Of a DNA stretch of 64,000 nt, positions 1 through 11,903 are shown piece after piece. A program made the position numbers and the translations under genes. Under the pieces are notes generated by a model that was not told the origin of the DNA, made no database searches, and saw only the letters and a list, made by a program, of their open reading frames with translations. Source of the stretch: Morella rubra (Eukaryota; Streptophyta; Magnoliopsida; Fagales; Myricaceae); the NCBI GenBank assembly GCA_003952965.2, contig RXIC02000481.1, positions 210,949-274,948 of the forward strand, in the 5' to 3' direction. The stretch's first letter is position 1. Each line of letters starts with the position of its first letter.

Positions 1-332
1 TCAAGTCAATCACAAATAAATCAAGAATTGAAGAAGTCAGTAATCTTATTTTTAGTTTTTTCAAAACAATACTACAGATTCAGCAAGGCACCATTTAAGT
101 GGTCCCTTCTTGTTTGTACTTTTTGCTTTTTCTAGTTACGGCATGTTTCAACTTTCAACCACAGCTCGAATCAAGCGTGAAGATGTTGGAAACACTAACC
201 AAATAAAAGATGTCGGGAGCTAACGCAAATAATGAACAAAGAAAATCACATCATATATAACTAAAACTCACTCATGACCCAAAAAGGTAAAAAAATTTGA
301 GTAAAAATGAACCAAGATTTTGGTGACACATG

Positions 333-1668
333 TTAGCTCTTTGATGCCTGCTTCTCTTTGGTTCTTTGAGTCTTCAAGACTTTCTTCACAATCTTCTGCT
401 CTTCTACCAAAAAGGCACGGATTATCCCGAAAGCCCGTTAAATAAACTCTTCAAAATTGACATTAAAAAAGGACTAAACAAATAATTAGCTTCCTTAAAA
501 AGAAGAACTAAATTCTTGTAGGTAACATCAAATAGGTAAGGATAGCCAAATTCATAATAAGAGAGAAGTAACAGCTCCCCCAGATAAGCACTAAATTCGT
601 ATTGAAATTGAGAAAAACAAACCTGTCCCTTACAGCTCCTCCAGATAACGCACCACCATAAGCACGGTTCACAGTCCTTCTGTTTCTAGCTAATCTAGAC
701 CGCTTGTATTCAGCGGGTCTTAAGTGAGGAATCTGCATATTACACCCAGCATTCAATGAGAAATTCAAGGACAGGGCCCGCCAATGCAGTGACATTGGTA
801 TCATCTCTATAACAAGTTCACAACAAGCTACAATCTCACTACAGAGAACAACCATAGTAGACTGAAAAAAGCTAACAATGTGAACTTTCGATAAATTGCA
901 ACAAGAGATGATGAGAAATACATTCCAAGAGGAACAAGCAACCACGTGAATCGCTCCTTAACCTCAAAGAATTGAACCAAGGGTGAATATGCATAAGATC
1001 CTCTGACACTATAATAAAAACAGCAAAACCAACAATTTAAACTAGCTTAATCACATAAAGGCAGAAAAACAAAGGATTTTCACGAACAAAGAAACAAAAT
1101 TTCACCTCCATCCTAGAGAGTAAAAGTGAAACACCATTTGCACAGTCAACAAGAAAGCCTCGAACTTCATCTTGCCTTTTAACTAGAATGCTCTTAGCAA
1201 AATTGCAAGAAGCTTGTACCACCCTCAGTTAAGCGACCACATCTGTGGAATTCTCCATTGTGAGACATGAGCTCATTCTATGCATAATGGTCCCTCACTA
1301 ATGAGCGCATTTTTTCTATCACGAGAACATGCACTAATCAGGGGTCCAAAATGCTTCGTTTGAGTACGTAGTATAAAACCAGCAACTGGTGAAATAAAGC
1401 TTCCAATTCCCATTTCATTCAGGCTATATTATCTTCGTTCTATGTTGCTAAAAGCCAGACCATTTTACTGATACCAATCATTAAGAAAGGGAAAAAGGCA
1501 AAGATGAACACATAAAACATGTACATTAACCAAACCAAACAATTGCTCACTATTGATTAGGAAAAAACAAATAAACAATTGTACCTACCCCTTGAATTCT
1601 TTTTCCAGTGACAGGGCACTTGGGCCCACTTGCTCTCTACTTAGTGCTCTGGTAGACAAGTTTCCCAC
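333..1668 (-). pseudogene. RPL34: 60S ribosomal protein L34 (eL34) pseudogene, exons 2-4 only
   Basis: Three minus-strand blocks, read high to low, encode most of eukaryotic ribosomal protein eL34, a structural protein of the cytosolic large subunit. Block 1589-1668 reads GGKLVYQST, then RASGPKCPVTGKRIQG. Block 623-732 reads [20 protein letters not shown] and onward to AVRD. Block 333-426 reads IIRAFLVEEQKIVKKVLK and ends at a TAA (333-335). Donors at 1588 (GTAGGT) and 622 (GTTTGT) look normal and introns are kept, so this is a copied gene, not a retrocopy. It looks dead for three reasons. A TAG at 1637-1639 sits where lysine is normal in the TKKRAS stretch. The last block lacks an AG acceptor (the sequence before it is TTCGG). 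No exon encoding the usual MVQRLTYRKRH start is found before the PPR gene begins. Family identity is near certain; dead status is likely, but one sequencing error could explain the stop. Confidence 0.85.
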
Positions 1669-1954
1669 CTGAATTTTCAATCAGCGCCCAGGAATAAACA
1701 GAACCCATCAATACAAACTAAATTCGAAATTCGATTACTTCATACATATAGGACATATAAGCACTCGAACGTGATGTCCAATTCAAATCCACAAATAGAA
1801 AAAGAACAAAAATCAATATACGCACATAGTATAAACCAAAAGAGATCCTGCTTGCGAGGTGAAGAGGTGCAAAAAAAAGTAAGGTTATTTTTTATGCTTC
1901 CAGGCCCCGGAATGCATATCAGATGGTATATGTAGCCGTGGAAGCCAAAAAAAA

Positions 1955-1966
1955 AAACCCTAGCCT
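1955..1966 (+). promoter_or_regulatory. Telo-box-like motif (AAACCCTAG)
   Basis: AAACCCTAGCC occurs about 490 bp before the PPR start codon and about 290 bp behind the first visible RPL34 exon on the other strand. Telo-boxes (AAACCCTA) are common in promoters of plant ribosomal protein and translation genes and work in either orientation. It may be a remnant of the RPL34 promoter or part of the PPR gene promoter. Single motif, weak evidence. Confidence 0.3.
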
Positions 1967-2179
1967 TGGAAATATCAGTTTCTTCTTTTTTCGGACAAAA
2001 GAGAAGGAAAGAAACAAGAAATGGAAGTTTTCATAACACACAGATCTCAACCCAAAGTTTCCTATATAGTTTTGAATCTATTGAATGTATTACTCGGGAT
2101 TTTGACGACGCGGTGGTGATAGGACTTGGTGGCATAGCTTTGGCGGGTGCGATAAGTGAGACGGTTGAACCATTCTCAG

Positions 2180-2181
<2 letters not shown>

Positions 2182-2214
<33 letters not shown>
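2182..2214. repeat. (CT)n microsatellite
   Basis: An uninterrupted CT dinucleotide run of about 16 units lies in the 5' flank or leader of the PPR gene. CT-rich tracts are common in plant 5' untranslated regions. Length is probably polymorphic. Confidence 0.9.
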
Positions 2215-2216
<2 letters not shown>

Positions 2217-2448
2217 ATAGACTGTACCAGCAGGGTCTTGGTCCGATCCGAGAAGGGGAAGATATTTAATGATGAATCTAGATCGGACGGTTGTGACATG
2301 TTTTAGTTACGCTTTATATTTAGCCACGTTAGCCGAATTCCTGTTTGACTCTCCGTACTCCGTGGTATTCACTATTCTATTCAGAAAAGAAAAATGGCCT
2401 CATCCTGGAAGGAAAAAACGGCTACTTTACGTTCGAAATTTCGAAAAT

Positions 2449-4383
2449 ATGAACAGCACGGAGCAGCTGTGCCTTTCTCTGTTACACAACTGCAAGACCC
2501 TCAAAACCGTGAAGCAAATCCAGGCCCTTACGTGCAAGACCGGCCTCGACACCGATCGCTTAGTCTCTGGGAAGCTCCTCCTCCACTGTGCCGTTTCGGT
2601 ATCCGATGCTCTCGTCCACGCTCGCCGTCTCTTCTTTCACTTCCCGGACCCAGATGTTTTCATGTCCAACACTATCATGCGAGGGCTCGCCGAATCCGAT
2701 ACCCCACAGAGTTCTATTGTTACGTTCATCGAAATGCGTCGTCGGGGATCGATAGCCCCACCTGATAGCTTCTCTTTCGCATTCATACTAAAGGGGGCAG
2801 CTAATTACGGGTCTTTGAGAGCCGGGATTCAGTTGCATTGTCAGGCTATGAGGCATGGACTTGACACCCATCTCTTTGTTGGGACGACTCTTGTAAGTAT
2901 GTACGGGGAATGTGGATGTGTCTGTTCTGCAAAGAAGGTGTTTGAGGATATCAGTGAACCGAATGTTGTCGCTTGGAATGCGTTACTTACTGCGTGTTTT
3001 AGGTGCCTGGATCTGAAGAGTGCAGAGGGAATGTTCGATAGGATGCCGATCAGAAATTTGACATCGTGGAACGTCATGCTTGCGGGGTACAGCAAAGCAG
3101 GGGAGCTTGAGCTGGCTAAGAAGGCATTCTTGGAGATGCCTGTAAAAGACGACGTTTCGTGGAGTACTATGATTACTGGGTTTGTTCATAATGGTTGTTT
3201 TGATGAGGCATTAGGCTTCTTCAGGGAGTTGCAACGAGTGGGAATGAGAGCAAACGAGGTGAGCTTGACAGGGGTTCTGTCCATGTGCGCACAGGCTGGG
3301 GCAGTTGAGTTTGGGAAAGTTTTACATGCTTTTCTGGAGAAAGCTGGGTTTCTTTCGCTAATTTCTGTGAATAACGCACTCATGGATACATATTCTAAGT
3401 GTGGTAATGTTGGGGTTGCTCGAGTCATCTTTGAGAGAATGCCAAAAAATAAAAGCGTTGTTTCTTGGACCACAATGGTAGCAGCACTTGCAATGCATGG
3501 TCATGGAGAAGAAGCAATACAGGTCTTCCATGATATGGAAGCTTCTGGGATTAAGCCTGATGGAATCACCTTCATTTCTATATTATATGCTTGCAGTCAT
3601 GCGGGATTGATCGAAGAAGGATGTGAATACTTTTCTCTGATGATAGATATATATGGTATAAAACCGGCAATTGAGCATTACGGTTGTATGGTCGATCTAT
3701 ATGGTCGTTCTGGTAAGCTGCAGAAGGCATATGATTTTGTATGCCAAATGCCAATTTTGCCCACTCCTATTATTTGGCGGACTCTTCTCGGCGCTTGTAG
3801 CATTCATGGTAACGTTGAGTTGGCAGAGCAAGTGAAGGAAAGGCTTTCAGAACTTGAACCAAGCAATTCTGGTGACCATGTTCTCCTGTCAAACATTTAT
3901 GCCATAGCTGGGAAATGGAAGAACGTTGCCGCAGTTAGAAACTCAATGTCTGACCAGAGGATCAGAAAAACTCCCGGTTGGAGTATGATTGAAGTTGACA
4001 AGATCATGTATACTTTCGTGGCAGGTGAAAAACAGGATAAAGTTACAGAAGAGGCTTATGAGAAGTTAAGAGAGATAATGTCAAAGCTTAGGGTTGAAGG
4101 AGGTTATGTTCCGGAAGTTGGGAGTGTTTTGCACGACATAGAAGAGGAAGAAAAGGAAGATTCAGTGTCTAGACACAGCGAGAAGCTTGCCGTAGCATTT
4201 GGGATGAGAAGACTGGGTACGGGAAGCATTATAAGAATAGTGAAGAATTTGAGGATTTGCAGGGACTGCCATAGAGTTATGAGACTGATTTCTAGAGTTT
4301 ATAGATTGGAAATTGTGGTGCGAGACAGAAGTCGCTTCCACTCTTTTAGAGATGGCTCTTGTTCATGCAGAAACTACTGGTAA
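2449..4383 (+). CDS. DYW-class pentatricopeptide repeat protein (organellar RNA editing factor type)
   Basis: Intronless 644-aa PPR protein of the PLS subclass. These proteins bind organellar RNA, one nucleotide per repeat pair, and DYW members support C-to-U editing in plastids or mitochondria. Repeats with the usual [19 protein letters not shown] and [18 protein letters not shown] patterns run from about residue 70 to 500, followed by E/E+ motifs and a complete DYW deaminase domain. The zinc ligands are present: HSE (about 576-578), CRDCH (604-608), then [10 protein letters not shown] near the end. The final tripeptide is NYW, not DYW, a tolerated variant. The reading frame is open from 2269, but the family start (short lead then CLSLLHNC) fits the ATG at 2449, which would give a short targeting region. 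The protein closely resembles Arabidopsis At1g74630 as I recall it, including order and spacing. RNA target unknown. Confidence 0.93.
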   Translation: MNSTEQLCLSLLHNCKTLKTVKQIQALTCKTGLDTDRLVSGKLLLHCAVSVSDALVHARRLFFHFPDPDVFMSNTIMRGLAESDTPQSSIVTFIEMRRRGSIAPPDSFSFAFILKGAANYGSLRAGIQLHCQAMRHGLDTHLFVGTTLVSMYGECGCVCSAKKVFEDISEPNVVAWNALLTACFRCLDLKSAEGMFDRMPIRNLTSWNVMLAGYSKAGELELAKKAFLEMPVKDDVSWSTMITGFVHNGCFDEALGFFRELQRVGMRANEVSLTGVLSMCAQAGAVEFGKVLHAFLEKAGFLSLISVNNALMDTYSKCGNVGVARVIFERMPKNKSVVSWTTMVAALAMHGHGEEAIQVFHDMEASGIKPDGITFISILYACSHAGLIEEGCEYFSLMIDIYGIKPAIEHYGCMVDLYGRSGKLQKAYDFVCQMPILPTPIIWRTLLGACSIHGNVELAEQVKERLSELEPSNSGDHVLLSNIYAIAGKWKNVAAVRNSMSDQRIRKTPGWSMIEVDKIMYTFVAGEKQDKVTEEAYEKLREIMSKLRVEGGYVPEVGSVLHDIEEEEKEDSVSRHSEKLAVAFGMRRLGTGSIIRIVKNLRICRDCHRVMRLISRVYRLEIVVRDRSRFHSFRDGSCSCRNYW

Positions 4384-5520
4384 CTGGTGACCAATGAAGA
4401 AATTGCAAAAAGGAATCTCCTGCTCTGCCGTGCATAAGAAACAGTGAATCCATGAGATCGATGGAACAAGCCAACCTTTGGAACAACCAAGAAATACACT
4501 CTTAAACTGGTTAATGGGCATATGAAAAATTGTCAAACGATGTGTTGAAAGGTGGCAATAGATTAATCTAAAGAGTTGAAACGGCATCCCCACCCCAATG
4601 CCAATTGGTTATATATCCTTGAAGAGCAACATTGATTTATTGCCGCTCTAGTGTCGCCAAGTAAAGAGGGAGGAGGGGGAGGGGGATGCAATGGGCAACT
4701 GTTTATATGCTGGAAGAGAGATGAGGAAAAGAAAAGGGGCATTAGAGTGCAATTGTATATCTTCTCCCATTGTTTTTTTCCTGATCATCAACATTGTGGT
4801 GTGCCTTACTAGAAAGGCCGAAACTACTAGGATCTATCTAAAGTAACTCTGGTCAAACTTTCCAGATCTGCAACTAAAAGCTGTGTTGGGGCCTGTAGAA
4901 CCTTGATCTAATCAAGGGGTACCACGCGAGCAGATGGTGCCAAGGATGGGTTGGTGCCAGCAAAGAAAAACATCAACGCCACTATGAATATATTGACATT
5001 CTTTAGATCCGTGCACCCTTTTTTTTCCTGCAATATGTGAATTGGGTAATCAAGTTGGATGCCCGAACATTTTGTGCAACCATTTTATCTTCTGCAATAA
5101 GTGACCAGCAAAGACAATAATCATCAATAAGTGATATTTGATCAAGACCAGTAAACGACAAACAGAGACGTTATTGCATCATGACTAGCAGTCGTAACAA
5201 TGTACAATTGCCAGCAATACCGCAGCTAAGTATGAAAACTTATTAAGACGACCAAAGTTCAACTGTCACCAAGGAAGCTCTTGTACAAAAGGAATATCTT
5301 GCCGTGAAAAACGTTAACCTGTTCACCGTAACATGCGTCTCGATAAACTCCACCGTTTAATATGGCGTCAAACTGTGACATGCCGAAGATAACACTTGCA
5401 ATTCTTGCATGACCCGTCGTCCCATAAGAAGTCTACTGAGGCGAAGTGAACTTCTCGCCTCGACAAATTCAATAATCCCACGTTACAACGGTATATTGTA
5501 CCCGAATTACATTTGCGTTT
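4384..5520. other. Intergenic: PPR 3' flank, no gene seen
   Basis: No supported coding region. The first few hundred bases are probably the 3' untranslated region of the PPR gene. A short G/A-rich patch lies near 4665-4690. Confidence 0.6.
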
Positions 5521-5530
5521 TTCTTCGTCC

Positions 5531-6291
5531 ACGGGGCTGTATTCGAGCCAAGTATTGGCTGTTCAAATTTGGTTCATTAGATATATATGCGAGTTTGAGC
5601 TCGAACCAAGTTTGAATCGAGCTTTTTGCAGAGGTGTTCGAACTCAGCTCGTTTAAAAACGAGCTCGAGCTTGATTAAAAATATATGCATGATTCGAGTT
5701 CGAGTTTATTCGAGCCGAGCTCAAACTCGACCCAACCAAGAAAATATGAGCTTAAAAAACACATATATCACAAACAAAACTCAAATCAAGACACGACATA
5801 TGGTGTCATAGTACATTATACACGACATATCATAAACATTGACATTTGTGCGAACTTTATTTTAGAAAATATTAGATTCATATATAACCTATGTTAATTT
5901 GCAAAAATGACCTACAACATATATTTAATATATAGAGGGCATAACAAATCCTTATGGATAATACTCATCCATTCATATATCAATATAATCAAATGCATAT
6001 TTTACTAATATGTGACTATTAAATATAAACCAACAAATAAATAAGAGACTTATAATACATACAAATATACCGAGCTTTTAAATGAACTTAAATGAGCCGA
6101 ATCGAGCTCATATGAGTTTTGTTCGCGAGCTTAAATCGAACCAAGCCGAGTTTAACCGAGTTTGGCTCATTTAATATTCGAGCTAGAAATTGTGTTTAAA
6201 CTCGACTAATTTATTAAACAAACCGAACTCGAATCGAGTTTATACAAACCGAGTTCAAGTTATTCACGAACAGCTCAGTTCATTTATAGCC
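5531..6291. mobile_element. GAGCTCGA-rich non-autonomous DNA transposon
   Basis: Both ends of this 0.76-kb block are crowded with permuted GAGCTCGA, CGAGCCGAGC and CGAACTCG words in both orientations, around an AT-rich core (5750-6060). The outer ends form an imperfect inverted repeat: GGCTGTATTCGAGCCAAG at the left and GGCTATAAATGAACTGAG when the right end is read in reverse. The ends are flanked by ttcttcgtcc (5521-5530) and ttattcgtcc (6292-6301), a likely 10-bp target duplication with one mismatch. The duplication length suggests a Mutator-like origin. No coding capacity. The class assignment is inference. Confidence 0.55.
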
Positions 6292-6520
6292 TTATTCGTC
6301 CCCCTTCTCATACGACCTATGCAAGAATTGCATTACAATTGACTTTCGCCTCAACATGTACTTACAGGCTTTTAGGAATTGGGAAGGCAAAACGTCGACG
6401 GTTCGGTTTTTTGGCTTTCAGAACCCGAGGAAGGTCAATGATATTCTGGCGAACTAGAAAACATTGACACTCGAATCATTGGAGTCAGTGGTGGTTAGCT
6501 CCTCAATCTCCGGGTTCTCC

Positions 6521-9500
6521 ATGGCGTTCTCTGCTACATTCTTCACATCTTCATCACCTTCCCTCAGTCTTCCCTGCAAAACCCACAGATGCTTTTACTC
6601 TCAAAATTTGTATTTTCTTAAACCCTTTTCAGTCAGGGCCTCAATCACTCTGGACTACTCCAACGCCTCGGTAGATGATAAGCTTCCAAACCCATCAAAG
6701 GTGAGCCAAAACTTCATCTTTCTTCTGCGCTTGAATTGGGTCTTCCTTGTATCAGAATTCTCAAAATATTTTTTTTTTTTTCAGATTTTTTTCGACTGTT
6801 TTGTCTAGGGACATAGATTTTGAAAGCTGAGTATCTTGTTTACGTATTATTTGTTCTCAGGCAGAAATAAATAATTGTCCAATTTGGTTTCTTTTCTGTT
6901 TTTGTGTGGGCGAGGGTGGGGAGGGAAGTGTGATTTCTCTAAAGAAGGAAATGGAATGCTTGAACTTTGCTTCGTGGACAATTTGATGCTTCCATATAAG
7001 GGCAATAGGAAGAAAGAAGTGGTAATGAGCTAAAAAGATCATTGGAAGTTTGAACGTTGTTGTTACACGCTCGTCTTGAGGTGTCAACATAGTGGTGTAA
7101 ATGCTGATTGAGCTGAACTATCATTTTCAGACAGAACTTACGGGAGGCCATTGAAAACGAAATTCTGGCTCTTCGATGTCGTGAAAACATAACTAGTTTC
7201 CGGGGACATAAAATGATCATAAAAATGTGGATGAAGTCCTTTTCATAATGTATCTTACAGGTGCTAACAAGTGGGCTCTAAATTTCATCACTTCATGATA
7301 TAAAAGATATCCGATGGAGCATCCTATTTTGCTGAGCGGCTTTTATTTTATGAGTTCCCCGGGTGCCCATTACCCACAATGCGGAACCAGGTTTTACCAG
7401 GGATTGAGATACTTGGGTATAATGTACAGAAACTAGGATTTATCAAATACATGAAATTTAGTGATCTTTGACTCTAAATCCACCTTTGTTGATAAAACTC
7501 CATTAGTGTTGTTTTTTTGCCATTTCTTTTGTACTGGAAATTTTTAGCAAATGTGGAAGTCCTACCTGCTGTTTGTCTCACGAATTATAGGTTTCTGTTT
7601 CAGACTAGTAATTGGCAATGGAAATTCAAGGACAATTATATTAACATCTATTATGAGGAACATGCAAGGGAGAGCCCTGATCCCCCTAAGAATATCCTTA
7701 TGTTGCCGACCATTTCTGATGTCAGTACAGTTGAAGAATGGAGATCAGTGGCTGAAGAGATAGTTCGACGAGTTGGTGAAGTCAATTACAAAGCCACTAT
7801 TGTAGATTGGCCTGGTCTGGGTTACTCTGATAGGCCAAAGCTAGATTACAATGCAGATGTCCTGGAGAAGTTCCTTGTTGACTTGATCAATGCTCCTAAT
7901 GGCCCAATAAGCAACTCAGGTTGGTATAAAAGCTTTTTTTGAAACCATCTGTATCTGATTCTGGACTTTTGTCTCAAAGCATTTCTTACTCTCTGAAGAA
8001 CCTGGGCATTGTTTTTCATTTTTAATATAGAGCTCGGGTAATACAGCTTATAGCTCTTGAAGTTGCAAACATTGTGATCTAAAGTTGGTAGTAGATTGAA
8101 ATCCCCATAAGGGATTACGTTTTGGACAATATTCTGTACCTTTTGCTGCGTCACCTGCTTTGGAAAGCCACTAACCACTTATGGATACATGGAGATGACT
8201 CTGTATCTGCTGGCAGGGTCAGCCTTTGCTAGACTCTTAAAGAAAAAAAAAGATGCTTGCTCTATGTCCAGAAGCTCAATGGTTTGGATTCATCATAAGA
8301 GTTTTGTGATAGGGGAAGAGGTTTCGGTAGTTACATGATTACTTCGTGACCGTATCATTTCTCTAGAAGTCCCTCATTGGTTGTAGACTCTAAGTGTGGC
8401 TATTGCCAGCGCTAACAGGCTGACAGGAGAAGTGAAACTCACAAATTTGCTCATTGTTGATATTCTTGCTAAAATTATTAGCATTCTAAGAAACTGGCCC
8501 AATCCTAGCATTGTAGAACTTGCTTTCCTTTGAATGTCTGGGGTTATCTAGTTTAGGCGTGAATGATGATCTACAAAATGTCATTTTGGTTTTCCTTCAT
8601 ATGCCATATATCTTGTTAGCAAATATTCCTTCTGCTCTGCCTTTAAGCATGTGTACATCATTTTAACCTTATCAGAACTTTTCTTTTGTAAATACGATCA
8701 CTCTTTATCCTTTCACCACCCCTGTAAAAGGGCTATTCAGCTGAAAATGTTTTCATTATATGTAGTCCTACTTGGTTCTGGATCTCAGGAACTTCCCTTT
8801 TTTGTTTGTTTTTAATATTTCCAAGAAATTGTTTACTTGTTTTTATGTGGTCCTACTGGATCTTTTGAAATTTTTGTGCTTAAACCAGAGAACAATTTGG
8901 TGGTCTTTGGAGGAGGGCATGCAGCAACAGTTACAGTTCGTGCTGCAAAAAAGGGTTTGGTGAAACCTATGGCCATAGCTGCTATTGCACCCACTTGGGC
9001 CGGTCCCCTTCCTATTGTGTTTGGTCGAGATTCCAGCATGGAAACAAGGTACGTTGAATCACATTACCTCCTATCTGATTAAGATTTTTAGCTTGTCTAA
9101 AAGCCACTTTATGCATGCTTTCTATGACAAACTGCTCGTTTTTTAGGACTCAAAACTTTCTTTGCTGTATGCAGGGTAGAAGCCAGGAATGTACTAGTGG
9201 GAGGGGGGCTAAATATATAAAATCATATTTTGGGGGCTAAAAATGAATAGAATTGCTTTTGTCAAGTCCATTAAAAAAGCCTAAAAATGGATCTTTTTTG
9301 CACATTTTTTGGGTTGGGAGGCACGGCGCCCACTAGCCTCCCTTGGCTTCGTCTCTAGCTCTTGTGAGCATGAACTGTTCTTCAGCCAAACTTTGTTTCT
9401 TTCTTGGTCATGTTGGACGGTAAAAGATTTAGAGCTAGATTCCTGGAGCAAGTTCTTCCACTATTTTGACCTCAAGTGTTGCGACTGGCATTCTGACTAC

Positions 9501-10748
9501 CATCCAAGAAATTGTTTACTTGTTTTTATGTGGTCCTACTGGATCTTTTGAAATTTTTGTGCTTAAACCAGAGAACAATTTGGTGGTCTTTGGAGGAGGG
9601 CATGCAGCAACAGTTACAGTTCGTGCTGCAAAAAAGGGTTTGGTGAAACCTATGGCCATAGCTGCTATTGCACCCACTTGGGCCGGTCCCCTTCCTATTG
9701 TGTTTGGTCGAGATTCCAGCATGGAAACAAGGTACGTTGAATCACATTACCTCCTATCTGATTAAGATTTTTAGCTTGTCTAAAAGCCACTTTATGCATG
9801 CTTTCTATGACAAACTGCTCGTTTTTTAGGACTCAATAGTTGTTAGACTAACAGATAGACTACTTGGCCTTTTGGTAGGTTGGGAGGCACGGCGCCCACT
9901 AGCCTCCCTTGGCTTCGTCTCTAGCTCTATGTGAGCATGGCTGTTTATTCTTCAGCCCAAACTTTGTTTCTTTCTTGGTCATAGATTGGACGGTAAAAGA
10001 TTTAGAGCTAGATTCCTGGAGCAAGTTCTTCCACTATTTTGACCTCAAGTGTTGCGACTGGCATTTGACTACCATCTCTCAAATGTTGTTGGTTCCTTCC
10101 CAAGAATTTCTGTTGGGTTCTCAAGTCGGAACCCAATATACATGTAGAAAGAGATAATAGTTGTTGACTAACAGATAGACTACTTGGCCTTTCTCTTCTT
10201 CTGATGGGCACCAAAATCACAAGATCTTCTACTTCTTATTTCTATTGTGTTTTTTCTTAATTTCTTATTGACTTATCAGGTATGGGTTACTAAGGGGCAC
10301 CTTAAGGACCCCTGCAGTGGGATGGATGATGTATAACATGCTTGTCAGCAATGAAAAGGCAATTGAATCCCAGTACAAATCCCATGTCTATGCCAATTCT
10401 GACAATGTTACTCCAGGCATTGTCGACAGTAGATATGCACTAACAAAACGGAAGGGTGCCCGTTACTTGCCTGCTGCTTTCTTAACCGGTCTACTTGACC
10501 CTGTTCAATCTCGGGAGGAGTTTCTTGAACTCTTTGCGGATTTGGAGGGAAAGACACCTGTGCTGGTTGTGTCTACCAAAGGATCTCCAAAGAGGTCAAA
10601 AGCAGAGATGGAAGCTCTAAGGGGAGCCAAAGGGGTGAGCAAGTTTGTTGAGGTTCCAGGTGCTCTTCTTCCACAAGAGGAGTATCCTACCAAGGTTGCC
10701 GAGGAGCTTTACAAATTCTTGCAAGAGAATTTTGAATCAAAGATTTAA
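6521..10748 (+). CDS. Alpha/beta-hydrolase-fold protein, probably plastid-targeted
   Basis: Exons 6521-6700, 7604-7919, 8889-9048 (or its identical copy 9572-9731) and 10280-10748 join in frame to 374 aa with GT-AG borders. Residues 1-40 are rich in Ser, Thr and Phe with few acids, like a chloroplast transit peptide. A DWPGLGYSDRP motif (about 128-138) and the strand plus elbow VVFGGGHAA (170-178) mark the hydrolase fold. The nucleophile position of the G-X-S-X-G elbow is Gly, and the usual catalytic-His loop reads PGALLPQEEYP (345-355) with no His. The protein may therefore not be a classical Ser hydrolase. The ATG at 6521 is the first that gives a good transit peptide; an upstream in-frame TTG at 6464 is not needed. 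Substrate and role unknown. Exon 3 duplication is described separately. Confidence 0.85.
8820..9502 (+). repeat. Tandem duplication unit 1, carrying exon 3 of the hydrolase-fold gene
   Basis: Unit 1 of a direct tandem duplication inside the gene. Bases 8820-9153, with exon 3 (8889-9048), its acceptor and its donor, recur without any difference I could see at 9503-9836, an offset of 683. The rest of this unit (about 9312-9502) recurs with small differences at about 9876-10075. Confidence 0.9.
9172..9357. mobile_element. Small hAT-like MITE in intron 3 of the hydrolase-fold gene
   Basis: The left end CAGGGTAGAAGCCAGG pairs with the reversed right end TAGAGACGAAGCCAAGG, a typical hAT terminal inverted repeat. 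The left flank gctgtatg (9164-9171) matches gctctatg next to the duplicated right end near 9926-9934 better than it matches the local right flank (gctcttgt). This fits an 8-bp target duplication that was then caught up in the tandem duplication. No coding capacity. Confidence 0.5.
9503..10076 (+). repeat. Tandem duplication unit 2, with second copy of exon 3
   Basis: Second unit. Exon 3 copy is 9572-9731. Relative to unit 1, about 158 bp (9154-9311) is replaced by 40 bp (9836-9875) that resembles sequence found again near 10156-10195 (TAACAGATAGACTACTTGGC). That pattern suggests template switching or two-step rearrangement. Both exon copies keep usable splice sites. Confidence 0.85.
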
Positions 10749-11861
10749 AACCGTAAGTGCAATATTTTGTTCCCTGTTTTAGCGCCTGATTAAAAGCTTA
10801 TACAAGAAGATGCATATTCGAAAGCCTTTGTGTTACCCGACCTTTCATGTCTGCTTCTATCTGTGTTCTCATCGAATGTGATATGTAGTTTGAGCTACTC
10901 TACAATAACCAAATGATATATGTTGTTTTCTTCAATTGCTTTAGATGCTATCGGAATTGTATGGAGAGTGTATCCTGGATCTCACACGGGGTAGAAAATA
11001 CCACTATCCCACTTACCAACAATAACTTTCATCTTTCCTGGTTACGAGAACACCCGGGTGCCTAGGACCATTAGCGGGATTCCCCCATCCGGCCTTCCCT
11101 CTCCTCTGGGTTGTTTGATCCGGGGGGGGCTATTTGTGTTTTTGGGTCATTCATTGCAGTTTCGATTTTTTTGAGTCTTTGGGCCTGATTTCTGTTTGTG
11201 GACTTTAGGTCCATTAGGCTTTATACAATGGGGCCTCATATCCTATTACCAAGTAACTAGCCCAATAGATCCTTATAGTTTGCACTCTTTAAGGACCAGT
11301 TTGAGGTCTCGTCGTACCTCGTTACGTAAAGAATACTTTTCTTTGCTTTGGTAGATAGGTCTCCCATGACATTCAATCTCGAATCATGTCTTACCTACCT
11401 ATATTCAGAAATTGGTTGCGAATTTATGTGAGAATCCTGACTTTGTACAAGCCAAAATCTATTCATTGAAAGCGAATTAAAGACAGGTTACAAACAGAAC
11501 TGTGCCCCATTGGTAGCTAGACCCATATTTCGTTTTCCTTGCCTTCAACCGACGGGCTATCTTCTCTCTCATTTTTCTTAGTAAATCGAAGTATGGTATT
11601 CCAACTGTCTTTGACACGTCCCATTCATCTTGTCAACATCCACTCTCGATAACGTGGTGGTAAGGGTGACACTTGGGACAGTGTGGTTTGGGCGCATGAT
11701 CGTGAATTCGATTCCTCTAAAGATCAAACAAAATGACTTGAGTGAGAGACTGTAAATGGTAGTTTCATACACCAGCCTCTTTAGGGTTTGTTTAGTTGTG
11801 CACCACTTCTCAATGGGTTCACCATATGACATTTCCTTAGTTATTCCAAAAAAAAAAAAAA

Positions 11862-11903
<42 letters not shown>

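Noticed and set aside
2269-2448. N-terminal extension of the PPR reading frame by 60 codons
   Set aside because: The extension has no repeat or plausible family match; related proteins start near the ATG at 2449.
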